Source: Alphaproteobacteria bacterium | Lineage (GTDB): Bacteria > Pseudomonadota > Alphaproteobacteria > JANQMY01 | Assembly: GCA_028289425.1 (NCBI GenBank) | Contig: JANQPL010000018.1 | Coordinates: forward strand, 248,001 to 312,000 | Direction: 5' to 3' | Length of the DNA: 64,000 bases | Shown here: in pieces, positions 1 to 8,517 of the stretch | Numbering within the stretch: position 1 is the stretch's first letter | How the letters are laid out: each line of letters opens with the position of its first letter | Position numbers and translations under genes: made by a program | Notes under the pieces: model-generated | What the model saw: the letters and a program-made list of their open reading frames with translations, nothing else | What the model was told of the DNA's origin: nothing | Database searches by the model: none

Positions 1-519
1 AATATAGAGACCAAGCTCGATCGCCGTCTTCGCGAGGGCCGCACTGCTGCTGAAACAATGAAGTACGCCGGAAAACGAGGCCTTGGCCATGTTGGTCGAC
101 AAGATGGCCGCCATGTCGTCATCCGAGTCGCGTGTATGGACAATCAGCGGAAGCCCGGTTTCCTGAGCAGCTTCCACATGGGTTTGAAAGCAGGCCTTCT
201 GCATGTCACGGGGGCTGTTGTCGTAATAATAATCAAGACCGGTTTCACCGATGCCGACTACCTTCGGATGGGCAGCCCTGCTTTTGAGATCGGTGACCGT
301 TGTGTCGGGCTCCTGGGCTGCCTCGTGCGGGTGGACGCCCACCGAACAGAAAACGTTGTCGAACCGGTTGGCCACGCCGAAGACTTTGTCGAAACCGGCA
401 AGGGTTGTTGAAATTGTTAACATATGGGAGACGCGCGCGGACCGAGCACGCACGACCACGTCCGTTAGGTCATCGTCGAACTTGTCGAAGTCTAGGTGGC
501 AATGGCTGTCAACAATCAT
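1..519 (-). CDS. tatD: TatD family metal-dependent hydrolase (3' part cut by window edge)
   Basis: Reverse-strand frame opening with an ATG at 517-519 and running without a stop to base 1, so about 173 N-terminal residues of a family usually near 260. The N-terminus reads MIVDSHCHLDFD and contains the HxH metal ligands (H6, H8). GIGETGLDYYYD and the HTRDSDDD segment are further TatD signatures. TatD proteins are two-metal TIM-barrel nucleases or hydrolases linked to DNA repair and turnover. It follows holB by 25 bp on the same strand and is probably the last visible gene of the dacA-tmk-holB run. The family call is secure; the substrate is not. Confidence 0.93.
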   Translation of the reverse strand, partial: MIVDSHCHLDFDKFDDDLTDVVVRARSARVSHMLTISTTLAGFDKVFGVANRFDNVFCSVGVHPHEAAQEPDTTVTDLKSRAAHPKVVGIGETGLDYYYDNSPRDMQKACFQTHVEAAQETGLPLIVHTRDSDDDMAAILSTNMAKASFSGVLHCFSSSAALAKTAIELGLYI

Positions 520-544
520 TCAGCACACATACAAACTTTAAGCC

Positions 545-1636
545 CTAAAATGCCAGCGGCCGCGCGGCGCCTGCGCTCACACTCCCCAACTGATTAAATG
601 CGGAGAGAATCACCTGGCGCTTGTCGAGCGACACCGCGTCGGCCCGGGCAAACAGGCGGCGAAGGTTCTCCCACACCAACAGCCAATCATCAAGGCTGCC
701 GGTTCCGGCCACGTGGGCATAGGCTGTTTTCTCGGGACCGGTAGAAAACGTTGCACCGCCCCCGGTTGCCGCACCCTTAATGAGGCGCTCGAGCAGGCCG
801 ATCAGAAGTGCGCTCATCAATTGATAGCTTTGCTCGGCCGCCGGCCGGCTCAGCCGATCCCCCAGATCCATGACCCGCAGCGTATCCACCTGCGGCAGTC
901 CGGCCACCATTTCCGTGAGCTCTTGGTAAAGCGGCAGGCCGTCTTCGGCCGCCAGCTGGTAGGCATAGCCGATGCTTCCTTCCGCAAGCGAGGCGATCGT
1001 CTGTTGGCCGTCGGCGCCCAGATCCGGAAAAGCATCGGCCAGCGCTTGGGCAATCACCTCAGGTGCAAGGCGGCCAAGCTTCAGCATCCGGCAGCGCGAG
1101 CGGATGGTCGCCAATGTGCGGCCCGCATTGTGGCATACCATCAGGAAGACGGACCGTTCGGGCGGCTCTTCGAGAATCTTCAAGAGCGCGTTAGCCGCAT
1201 TTCCATTGAACTCGTCGACACAGTCGACGATGCAGACGCGCCAGCCGCCCTCTCCTGCATGGGAACCGAAGAAGCTGTTGGTCCGGCGCACCTCGTCGAC
1301 GGTTATGTCCCGTTTCAACCGGCTGGCCTTGTCGTCCCAGGGCCGGCGCAGGAGCAACAAGTCCGTATGACCCAAGGCCTCAATGCGGCGGGCAACCGGA
1401 TGGTCCGGCCCCACGGTGCCCAGGGTCGTCTGCCCGGCCAGCAGCGTTCGGGCGATTTGATAGGCGAACGTCGCCTTTCCGATTCCCTTGGGGCCGGTGA
1501 TGAGCCATGCATGCGGAAAGCGGTCTTGCGAAAGGGCCTGGTTGAGGGTTGCCACCGCGTCGTCATGGCCAAATAGCCGGTAGACTTCCCGCGGATGGGG
1601 GAAGCTGCCGAGACGGTCACTTTCGAGCGGATCCAT
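545..1636 (-). CDS. holB: DNA polymerase III subunit delta'
   Basis: 363 residues, a normal length for the alphaproteobacterial delta' clamp-loader subunit. The AAA+ core is visible: Walker A-like GPKGIGKAT near residues 48-56 in the context HAWLITGPKGIGK, and the NALLKILEEPPERSVF segment typical of clamp-loader ATPases, followed by the SRCR-type sensor (IRSRCRML). The product works with delta and tau/gamma to load the beta clamp. It sits 38 bp downstream of tmk on the same strand, the classic tmk-holB pairing. Confidence 0.95.
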   Translation of the reverse strand: MDPLESDRLGSFPHPREVYRLFGHDDAVATLNQALSQDRFPHAWLITGPKGIGKATFAYQIARTLLAGQTTLGTVGPDHPVARRIEALGHTDLLLLRRPWDDKASRLKRDITVDEVRRTNSFFGSHAGEGGWRVCIVDCVDEFNGNAANALLKILEEPPERSVFLMVCHNAGRTLATIRSRCRMLKLGRLAPEVIAQALADAFPDLGADGQQTIASLAEGSIGYAYQLAAEDGLPLYQELTEMVAGLPQVDTLRVMDLGDRLSRPAAEQSYQLMSALLIGLLERLIKGAATGGGATFSTGPEKTAYAHVAGTGSLDDWLLVWENLRRLFARADAVSLDKRQVILSAFNQLGSVSAGAARPLAF

Positions 1637-1674
1637 GAAGCGGGACTATTGTGAGCGCAGGCGCGGATTTCAAC

Positions 1675-2310
1675 CTATTTCTCGAGGAATTGGCGCTGGA
1701 CCCGGTCGCGAATAGCTTCCGCGACGGCGTCTTTTGGGGCGCTTGCATCGATCAAACAACAGCGATCCTGATTGTTTTCCGCAAGGGCGCGAAAGGCGCT
1801 CGCCAGTTTTTTGTGCCAGTCCAGGGGAAATTGCTCGAACCGGTTTTCTGCGTGGCCACGTTCCTGGGTTCGCGCAAGCGCCACCGACGGATCAATATCC
1901 ATCACGAAGGTCAGGTCCGGCATGGTCTCGCCAACCACCATTTCGGTCAGTCGATCGAGTTGCTCTTTGGGCATGCCCCGGGCGTCGCCTTGATACACAT
2001 AGGAAGAATCGACAAAGCGGTCGCATAGAACCCATTCGCCGGTCGACAGGGCAGGACGGATCACTGTGTTGAGAAGGTCCTGCCGGGCTGCAAACAGAAG
2101 GAGCGTCTCGCTGACCACGTCCCAACGGCCCGGGGCGCCGGTCACTAAAAGTGTGCGGATCTCTTCGGCTCCTGGAGACCCGCCGGGCTCCCGTGTGACC
2201 ATATGAGGAATACCTTGTTTCTCAAGATATTCCGCTAATAGTTTGATTTGGGTCGATTTTCCGACACCTTCACCGCCTTCGAACGAGATGAAGCGGCCGC
2301 GTTTACCCAT
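1675..2310 (-). CDS. tmk: dTMP kinase
   Basis: 211 residues. The N-terminus carries the P-loop in FEGGEGVGKSTQ (about residues 10-20), the DRF motif in VLCDRFVDSSYVYQG, and the lid region with ARTQERG. The enzyme phosphorylates dTMP to dTDP in thymidine nucleotide synthesis. Its start overlaps the end of dacA by 8 bp, so the two are probably translationally coupled; holB follows 38 bp later. Confidence 0.97.
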   Translation of the reverse strand: MGKRGRFISFEGGEGVGKSTQIKLLAEYLEKQGIPHMVTREPGGSPGAEEIRTLLVTGAPGRWDVVSETLLLFAARQDLLNTVIRPALSTGEWVLCDRFVDSSYVYQGDARGMPKEQLDRLTEMVVGETMPDLTFVMDIDPSVALARTQERGHAENRFEQFPLDWHKKLASAFRALAENNQDRCCLIDASAPKDAVAEAIRDRVQRQFLEK

Positions 2311-3493
2311 CTGCAGGTTCGGTAGCGTCGGAAACCTGTTGGGGTTTCGGCAGCAGGAGGTGCTTTAGGGCTGTCCCCATTTGGCCAAGAACACCCGTCC
2401 GCTTGACGTCGTCTGTGGGATAGACCGGGTACTCCAGTGGGCCCAAGCCGGGTGCTGTTATGGTCAACGTGGCCACTTGTTGGGCTGAGTCGATGGGCGC
2501 CGAAAGCGGTCCGTCATAGGTGACGACGGCTTTGATGTTTTTGCGCGCGCGCCGGTGCATCACCACTGAGATGGGCTCACGCACCTCTAGACCCACGGAA
2601 GGTCTGCGACCGTTCCACACTTTCGCTTTGTCGAGCTTATCGCCGGCAGCGTAGAGATCGTAGTCCTTGAATTCGCGAAAACCGATATCCAGCAAACGCT
2701 TAGACTCCATTTTTCGCTGCTTTTCTGACTCAAGACCGTTCACTACAACGATCAACCGGCGCCCCTTGCGCACCGCCGATCCGACCAGCCCGTAACCGGA
2801 CGCTTCCGTGTGTCCCGTCTTAAGACCGTCTGCAGTGGAATCCACATAAAGCAGTGGATTTCGGTTAGGTTGGCGGATGCCTTCCCAGGTGAACTCCACC
2901 TCTTTGTAGTAGTCGTAAAAGTCCCCGTGGTTCTGAATGATGTAGCGGGCGATCAGCGCCAAATCCCTGGCGGTGGTCATGTGTTCCGGGTCCGGCCATC
3001 CGGTGGAGTTTTTGAACACCGTGTTTTCGAGGCCGATTTCTTGGCCACGTTCTGTCATCATTTCCGCAAAACGAGACTCGGTGCCGGCCAAGGCCTCAGC
3101 CACCACGATACAGGCGTCGTTGCCCGATTGAACGATGATGCCCCGCAGCAGGTCTTCCACCCGGATTTGGGTCCCTTCCTGAACCCACATCTTCGAGCCG
3201 CCCTTCTTCCAGGCATTGACGCTGACAAAAAACTTGTCGTCCAACGACAGCTCGCCAGTCTTCAACCGGTCGAACACCAGCAAGCTGGTCATCAGCTTGG
3301 TCATGGAAGCCGGCGCCATCTGCTCGGTACCGTTCTTCTCGTAAAGAACGTTGCCGGTTCTCGCATCCATGAGAATGGCGAAGTCCGCTTCGGTGGTCAC
3401 CTCTTGAGCGCGCGCCGGCGAAACCGCAGCGATCGCAAAGCAAAGCATGACGAATAAGGGAGCAAATCGATCAATCATGAACCGGCTCATCAT
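2303..3493 (-). CDS. dacA: D-alanyl-D-alanine carboxypeptidase (penicillin-binding protein 5/6 type)
   Basis: 396 residues with a signal peptide ending around SPARAQ (residue 30). The three serine-transferase motifs are in order: SMTK (S63, K66), SGN (123-125) and KTG (225-227). The C-terminal part matches the beta-rich PBP5 C domain. The enzyme trims the terminal D-Ala from periplasmic peptidoglycan stem peptides. Two ATGs stand side by side; the second (3490) has AAGG at better spacing. It is the first gene of the dacA-tmk-holB operon and lies 115 bp after rlpA. Confidence 0.95.
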   Translation of the reverse strand: MMSRFMIDRFAPLFVMLCFAIAAVSPARAQEVTTEADFAILMDARTGNVLYEKNGTEQMAPASMTKLMTSLLVFDRLKTGELSLDDKFFVSVNAWKKGGSKMWVQEGTQIRVEDLLRGIIVQSGNDACIVVAEALAGTESRFAEMMTERGQEIGLENTVFKNSTGWPDPEHMTTARDLALIARYIIQNHGDFYDYYKEVEFTWEGIRQPNRNPLLYVDSTADGLKTGHTEASGYGLVGSAVRKGRRLIVVVNGLESEKQRKMESKRLLDIGFREFKDYDLYAAGDKLDKAKVWNGRRPSVGLEVREPISVVMHRRARKNIKAVVTYDGPLSAPIDSAQQVATLTITAPGLGPLEYPVYPTDDVKRTGVLGQMGTALKHLLLPKPQQVSDATEPADG

Positions 3494-3608
3494 ATCCTTC
3501 TCGGTACTTGTGGGCTTCTGCCCGAAAACTCACCTGTTTGGCCTAGTTGGCTGCTTTCGAAAGATAGTTAGCAATTCCTAACCAGGGGTTACGGCGGCCC
3601 CGCCGTCT

Positions 3609-4529
3609 TTAATCGACAATGATCCGGGCATCATTATGGCCAAGGGCAACTACCTGCTCGAGGGTTTCGTCCGCCTCCGCCAGGGTGGACATGGGGCCCA
3701 GCCGAACTTGGTAAAAGTTGCGGCCGTCCAAATCCTTGCGATTGACCTTCACCGGCCGGCCCACGGACGCCAACTCGCCCGCTAACCGCCTGGCATTGGC
3801 GGGGGCAACAAAGGCGCCGGCCTGTACATAAAGATCCGTCGATTGCGGAATTGGGACAAACTCGACAACGGCCCCCTCTTCTGCCGGGGCGGCTGCCGCC
3901 GGCGTGCTGGGTTCAGGCGCCGGGTCGGGGGCTTCCGCCACTTTGACACCGGGGATCGGCGGTAGTTCGGCCTCGGCTACTTCCTCGACCGGTGCAGCCT
4001 TGGCGGCGCGGCGCTCCTCCCGTGGGGTCCGCGGTTTGGAGACGATTTCCGTTTCCATATCGGCCCGGCCAAGAAACTGCACGCGCACCTTGGCGGTGCC
4101 TTGTTCCTGGAAGCCGAGCAATTGAGAGGCCCGCTTTGACACATCGATGATGCGCCCCTTTCTGAAGGGACCCCGGTCATTCACACGAAGCTCCAGGGAC
4201 CGGCCGTTTTCGAGATTGGTGACGCGCACCCGGGTGGGCATGGGCAAGGTGGGATGAGCCGCCGTGAGGGCGTGCATGTCATATTTCTCGCCATTGGCGG
4301 TTTTTTTGCCGTGAAAGTCCCGGCCATACCAGGAAGCCACACCGGTACGGTCGTAGTCCGGATCTTCCTTGGGGTAATACCAGACGCCATCGATCTTATA
4401 AGGTGTGCCGACCTTGTATCTGCCGCCACCCGAAGGGGGCTGGGGCTGTACGCAAGCCGCAAGGAACAGCGCCGCCAATAAGAACGCAAGATGGCGTTGC
4501 TTCAAAACGTCAAACTGAAAACGGATCAT
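3609..4529 (-). CDS. rlpA: RlpA-type septal ring lytic transglycosylase lipoprotein
   Basis: 306 residues. A lipoprotein signal ends at LAAC (LLAALFLAACVQP). The double-psi beta-barrel follows, with GVASWYGRDFHGKKTANGE and VNDRGPF as its conserved blocks (about residues 60-145). A Pro/Ala/Glu-rich linker leads to a C-terminal SPOR domain (DLYVQAGAF onward, about 230-306) that binds glycan strands lacking stem peptides. RlpA cleaves such glycans at the division septum. It lies between dacA and the lytic transglycosylase gene on the same strand. Confidence 0.95.
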   Translation of the reverse strand: MIRFQFDVLKQRHLAFLLAALFLAACVQPQPPSGGGRYKVGTPYKIDGVWYYPKEDPDYDRTGVASWYGRDFHGKKTANGEKYDMHALTAAHPTLPMPTRVRVTNLENGRSLELRVNDRGPFRKGRIIDVSKRASQLLGFQEQGTAKVRVQFLGRADMETEIVSKPRTPREERRAAKAAPVEEVAEAELPPIPGVKVAEAPDPAPEPSTPAAAAPAEEGAVVEFVPIPQSTDLYVQAGAFVAPANARRLAGELASVGRPVKVNRKDLDGRNFYQVRLGPMSTLAEADETLEQVVALGHNDARIIVD

Positions 4530-4600
4530 TTTGATTTAAAACTCGCTTTGCCGGGGTGAAGCGATCTGGACCTTGGTTCAAACTTGAATCACTTAAGATT

Positions 4601-5641
4601 CTACTGACCGCCGATCCGGTCAGCAAGGTGGCCGACCGCCAAGGCAAAATAGGTGGAACGATTCCACTTCAGAGTCGTACGGTAATTGTCGTAGACGATG
4701 AACACATCGGCGTTTTCTTCACTGGGCCGAACGAGCGATGCTTGGATGTCCACCATCGGCAGATCGGCCCCATTGGGCCGCCGCACACCAAGCGCTTGCC
4801 ATTCGGACAAATCCTTGACCACGTCCAGTGAAATCAAAGAAGCATCGAAACCCGCCGGCAGTGACACAGCCCGGCCCCACGTTTCGTCCCCTTTCCATCC
4901 GGAACTACTCAGATAGTTGGCGGCGGAGGCAAAGACGTCACCCGGTGTGGTCCAAATATCGCGCCGTCCGTCTTTATTGAAATCGACGGCAAACCGCAAA
5001 AAGCTCGACGGCATAAACTGCGTCTGACCCATTGCGCCGGCCCACGACCCTTTCATGCGGTGGGGGGCAATGTGTTTTTCTTCAAGGATTTGTAGAGCGT
5101 TCAAGAGCTCGTCTCTAAAGAACTGGGCCCGCCGGCCGTCATAAGCCAATGTGGCCAACGCCTTGGGCACGGAAAACCCACCTGTGATACGGCCAAAGTC
5201 GGATTCTATTCCCCAAAATGCCACAAGAAAACGGGGCTGAACCTCGTATGCGGCGGATACTTGTTCCAGCAACACCCTGTTTTCATTCAGTAATCGTCGC
5301 CCCGTATCAACCCGGCTCTGAGGAACCGTGCGGTTGAGATATTGGCGGAAAGTCAGCGTGAATTCTGGCTGGTTTCGGTCAAGCTCGATGACCCGTTGTA
5401 TGGGTTGGGTGTCGGCCAGCGCGGCATCGAATGTCGCTTCGCCAATTCCCTTCTTGAGCGCCTCGCTCTTGAGGTCGGCGAGCCATGTATCGAAATCTTG
5501 TTGTGTTTGGACCGGTTCCGGTTGAGGTGGCGGTTCCACCGCTTGAGCGGGTTCGACCGGCTGTTCATTTTGCGCACAGGCGGCCGTCAACCCAACCAGC
5601 ATGACCGCCCCTGCCCCCAGGATACGCAAAACAACATTCAT
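4601..5641 (-). CDS. mltB: Lytic murein transglycosylase (MltB/SLT_2 family)
   Basis: 346 residues with an N-terminal export signal and a lipobox-like TAAC (C22), then a Pro/Glu linker. The SLT_2 domain shows the catalytic Glu in FWGIESDFGRITGG (E146), AMGQTQFMPSSF and FNKDGRRDIW. This combination marks the MltB branch, which cleaves the MurNAc-GlcNAc bond to give 1,6-anhydro ends. GGAG lies about 8 bases before the ATG at 5641. It is upstream of rlpA on the same strand, 71 bp away. The gene symbol is by family, not proven orthology. Confidence 0.9.
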   Translation of the reverse strand: MNVVLRILGAGAVMLVGLTAACAQNEQPVEPAQAVEPPPQPEPVQTQQDFDTWLADLKSEALKKGIGEATFDAALADTQPIQRVIELDRNQPEFTLTFRQYLNRTVPQSRVDTGRRLLNENRVLLEQVSAAYEVQPRFLVAFWGIESDFGRITGGFSVPKALATLAYDGRRAQFFRDELLNALQILEEKHIAPHRMKGSWAGAMGQTQFMPSSFLRFAVDFNKDGRRDIWTTPGDVFASAANYLSSSGWKGDETWGRAVSLPAGFDASLISLDVVKDLSEWQALGVRRPNGADLPMVDIQASLVRPSEENADVFIVYDNYRTTLKWNRSTYFALAVGHLADRIGGQ

Positions 5642-6069
5642 GGCCCAACTCCATCTTCCCGGATGGCATCCCCGCCATCAAACACAGCCCACGCCGCCCG
5701 GCAAAGGATTATGCACGCCCTGAAGCATTTGAGAACCGGCTTCAGAGACCAAACGGGACCAACCGCGCCGGAAGCCCCCATAAAGGTTAACTTAAGAAAA
5801 CCATGCGACGCTTCGCGCCGAACTGGTCAATGTTTTGAACCAATTGGTGCAGGCTTGTATGGTATAAGCTCCCGGACTGCTTAGCGAATCACGCTAAGAT
5901 GAGTTTGGGATCCGCACTGTACACTCCACGATAATAGACCATTCGGTTCAACGCGTTCAGACCATTCGAAATTGCCTATCAGGTCTAAGAAGGCCGGGTA
6001 AGCAATTATTTTTAAAACCCAAATTGAATGTGTCCTGAATTTCTACATGAGGGAAAGGGGGCGCGAAAC
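5642..6069. promoter_or_regulatory. Divergent intergenic region with a 7-bp inverted repeat (5880-5898)
   Basis: This 428-bp gap separates the minus-strand transglycosylase gene from the plus-strand FapF-like gene, so it must carry both promoters. A perfect inverted repeat, CTTAGCG-AATCA-CGCTAAG, lies at 5880-5898 and could be an operator. I see no convincing -35/-10 pair and no gene. The end of the gap contains a strong purine-rich ribosome binding site (GAGGGAAAGGGGG, 6049-6061) that decides the start of the next gene. Confidence 0.4.
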
Positions 6070-7572
6070 GTGTCGATAAGTAGAATAGGTATACGACGAC
6101 CCAAGTGTCTCACACTTAGTCTCGTAGCCGCCGTGGGAATTGGTCTGAGCGCATGTGCAGGCGTTGGGTCCGGCTCTCAAAGCGTTGAAACCGAAACACC
6201 TACCTCCCAGACAAGTTCCACGCGGACGAATGGTTCCGGCGACAGTCTGGCGGTCTTAACGTCCGAACTGAGCGAGCAAAAAGAAGCTCTGAAAGTTCAA
6301 CAAGATCGTATTGCACAATTGGAACAGCGCATTGATGCGCACAGCAGGCTGCAGGCGCAACAAGCCTCGTCGGAGCCCTATGCGGCCCCCGGCCAGGAGA
6401 ATGTGCCGATCTATTCATTGCCTGACCAAAACGGCCTCAAGGCCCGCTACAGCGGAAGCTCGGCTCAGCAAGCAAGCTGGGTGAACCCGGGCTCAGCTGG
6501 CCAATCCGGACCGGCCTATCAGACCGTTGCGGACAATAACGGCAACGGGCAAGGCCGCGAATTTGTAGGTGAACGTCCGCCGGTTGAAGAAGAAGACCGG
6601 CCGCCGGAAATTCTGGCTTTGGCAGACTCAGGGGGTGTTCTTACGCCCAAAGGGGTTCTGACCATCGACCCGGCCATCACCTACTCCAACAGTAACGTCA
6701 GTCAGTTCAGCTTCCGCGGTGTGCAAATCCTGGACGCATTCCTGATTGGTGCGATCGAAGCGAATGAGTCCGATCGTGATTTCGTCTCTGCTTCGCTGGC
6801 GGCACGATACGGTGTGACGGACCGACTTGAAGTATCGGTTCAAGTTCCGGGCGTATACCGTAACGATGACATTGTGGAATCGACGATTTCCGGCGTTACG
6901 GCCTCAACCGCGACGGAAGAGACCACGTTGGAAGCGTTTGGCCTGGGTGATATCGACTTCGGCCTTCAGTATCAGCTGAACAAGCCAAAAGGCGATTGGC
7001 CGTTCTTTGTGGCCAATGTGCGGGCCCGTGCACCGACGGGCGAGGGTCCCTTCGATGTAGAGCGGGACGGCACCTTTGATCCTACCGAGTCGACCACCGG
7101 CTCGGGGTTCTGGACCGTTCAGCCGAGCATCACGGTGATCAAACCGACGGACCCCTTGGTCTATTTCGGCAATGTCAGCTATTTGATAAACATGTCGACC
7201 AGCCCGGCCGCTCCGGTGGCCAATCTTCAAGTGGCTGAAAAGTTTGATCCCGGTAACTCCCTCGGGATTAACTTCGGTGCCGCTCTGGGGATTACGGAGA
7301 AGGTGTCGGCTAGCTTTAGCTACCAGCACTTCTACATCTTCCCGTCCGAGCAGACGTCTACCATTTTCGCTCTGCCGCCCGGACCAGGGCCCTTGCTGGA
7401 ATCGACGGCTGTGAGCCGTACCGGCGACCTGCAAGTGGGGACGCTCAACTTCTCGCTGAACAACCGGTTGAAGCGTGGCTCGGCCAGCCTTCAAGTGGGT
7501 ATCGGCGTGACGGATGACGCCCCGGATGTGGCGATCACGTTTAGACGGCCGTTCAACTTCCGTCTGGACTAA
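6070..7572 (+). CDS. FapF-like outer-membrane beta-barrel transporter with lipobox and coiled coil
   Basis: About 500 residues from a GTG at 6070, chosen because GAGGGAAAGGGGG lies 8 bases upstream. An ATG at 6028 in the same frame has no such site. The N-terminus has a signal ending in a lipobox (LSAC, C29). A Ser/Thr linker is followed by a short coiled coil (about 60-98, ELSEQKEALKVQQDRIAQLEQ), a low-complexity stretch, then a beta-rich domain from about 185 (GVLTPKGVLTIDPAITYS) to the end, like the phenol_MetA_deg-type transporter barrels. Coiled coil plus barrel is the layout of FapF, the exporter of Fap amyloid subunits. It faces the amyloid operon and has its own terminator. An outer-membrane barrel is likely; the Fap role is inferred from neighbours. 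Confidence 0.75.
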   Translation: MSISRIGIRRPKCLTLSLVAAVGIGLSACAGVGSGSQSVETETPTSQTSSTRTNGSGDSLAVLTSELSEQKEALKVQQDRIAQLEQRIDAHSRLQAQQASSEPYAAPGQENVPIYSLPDQNGLKARYSGSSAQQASWVNPGSAGQSGPAYQTVADNNGNGQGREFVGERPPVEEEDRPPEILALADSGGVLTPKGVLTIDPAITYSNSNVSQFSFRGVQILDAFLIGAIEANESDRDFVSASLAARYGVTDRLEVSVQVPGVYRNDDIVESTISGVTASTATEETTLEAFGLGDIDFGLQYQLNKPKGDWPFFVANVRARAPTGEGPFDVERDGTFDPTESTTGSGFWTVQPSITVIKPTDPLVYFGNVSYLINMSTSPAAPVANLQVAEKFDPGNSLGINFGAALGITEKVSASFSYQHFYIFPSEQTSTIFALPPGPGPLLESTAVSRTGDLQVGTLNFSLNNRLKRGSASLQVGIGVTDDAPDVAITFRRPFNFRLD

Positions 7573-7585
7573 TCCACCTAAGTAC

Positions 7586-7605
7586 TTGACAGACCAGTCG
7601 GTCTG
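7586..7605 (+). promoter_or_regulatory. TetR-type operator-like palindrome fused to a -35-like TTGACA
   Basis: TTGACA (7586-7591) runs directly into the 16-bp palindrome CAGACC-AGTC-GGTCTG (7590-7605). Such palindromes overlapping a -35 box are typical of promoters repressed by TetR-family proteins. Here it lies between the stop codon at 7572 and a terminator hairpin beginning at 7611, so it drives nothing obvious. It may be a remnant. Confidence 0.35.
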
Positions 7606-7610
7606 CAGAG

Positions 7611-7642
7611 AGGGCGGCGCAATGATGCCGCCCTTTTCTTTT
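7611..7642 (+). terminator. Rho-independent terminator of the FapF-like gene
   Basis: Stem GGGCGGC (7612-7618) pairs with GCCGCCC (7627-7633) around an 8-base loop, followed by TTTTCTTTT. Confidence 0.9.
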
Positions 7643-7660
7643 GGCTAGAGCGTCGCCGAT

Positions 7661-7690
7661 AAAAAAGGGGCGGCTCGAACAGAGCCGCCC
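7661..7690 (-). terminator. Rho-independent terminator of the minus-strand amyloid operon
   Basis: The perfect 9-bp stem GGGCGGCTC (7668-7676) / GAGCCGCCC (7682-7690) is followed, on the minus strand, by a run of six T (plus-strand A at 7661-7666). It lies 27 bp after the last gene of the operon. Confidence 0.9.
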
Positions 7691-7717
7691 TAGCTACACG
7701 CTCGGAAGCTTTTAAAA

Positions 7718-8485
7718 CTAGAATTGTTGACCCAGCTGGAACAGGACTTGTGAGTGCACCACGCTGGTGATCTTGCTTTCCACCCGTGCCCTGGCAGCCA
7801 TCGCGTCGATCATCGAATAGTTGGCGATGTCCAGGTTGATCACTCGGTTCAACAAAACATTCGAGTTGTTGGTCTCGATGACGGCCATTTGCACGTCAAA
7901 CACACTGCTGCTAGGCGCCGCTGCGGCGGCTGCGCTCGACCCGATTTCCGGGGCGTCCGCTGTTGCCGGGCCGGTACCCGTTGAGAACGACATGGTGTCG
8001 TCCGTCAGGGTTGCCGTTTGATCCATGCCCGTCGAAGCATCCGTCGTCGTTGCCTCGAGTGCCACGCCGTTGTCCGTCACCTGAGAGAGAGAACTCGACG
8101 TGGAAACAGGGGAACCGCCGACCGACGTTTCTATCTTCTGTTCCGTTTGGATCTGCTCACCGGTTTCTTCACGGCGGCGTATGGCGAACTGCGTCTGTAT
8201 CTGGTTTAGACGATCCTGCACGGTCGTTAGGACAGCCGTAGACCGGCGCAAGATCTCTCCATTGACCGATTCGGACACATCCATGCCGATGTTGAATTTC
8301 ACACCATCGACAGTGACAAAACCACCTCGTAGCTCGCCTAGTTCATTGTCGCTCAGCGCTTCTACCGGCTCGCCCATGAGCTCTTCGAGCTCTGTTACTG
8401 CGTGGGCGTTATGGCTCAGTAGGACAGCAGCAGAAAGGGCAACTGCTGCGCCGACCGTCCTTCCCATTTTCAACTCAATACTCAT
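7718..8485 (-). CDS. Secreted accessory protein with double-glycine leader motif (amyloid locus)
   Basis: 255 residues from the ATG at 8483-8485, preceded by GGGGGG at suitable spacing; a GTG at 8494 is a less likely start. A signal peptide ends near SHNAHA. After it comes LSDNELGELRGG (L44 to G55), which looks like the leader of peptides cut by C39 peptidases. The rest is Ser/Thr/Ala-rich with an Ala tract, and ends in a Val/Gln/Phe-rich tail (VVHSQVLFQLGQQF). It lies 32 bp downstream of the C39 peptidase gene and is last in the operon. By position it could stand in for FapA or FapE; I do not recognise a named family. Confidence 0.7.
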   Translation of the reverse strand: MSIELKMGRTVGAAVALSAAVLLSHNAHAVTELEELMGEPVEALSDNELGELRGGFVTVDGVKFNIGMDVSESVNGEILRRSTAVLTTVQDRLNQIQTQFAIRRREETGEQIQTEQKIETSVGGSPVSTSSSLSQVTDNGVALEATTTDASTGMDQTATLTDDTMSFSTGTGPATADAPEIGSSAAAAAAPSSSVFDVQMAVIETNNSNVLLNRVINLDIANYSMIDAMAARARVESKITSVVHSQVLFQLGQQF

Positions 8486-8517
8486 TACCAGCACCCCCCG
8501 AAGTGCCCGCCTGCCCT

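Noticed and set aside
713-1576. Plus-strand 287-codon frame inside holB
   Set aside because: Antisense to a clear HolB chain, with no motifs of its own.
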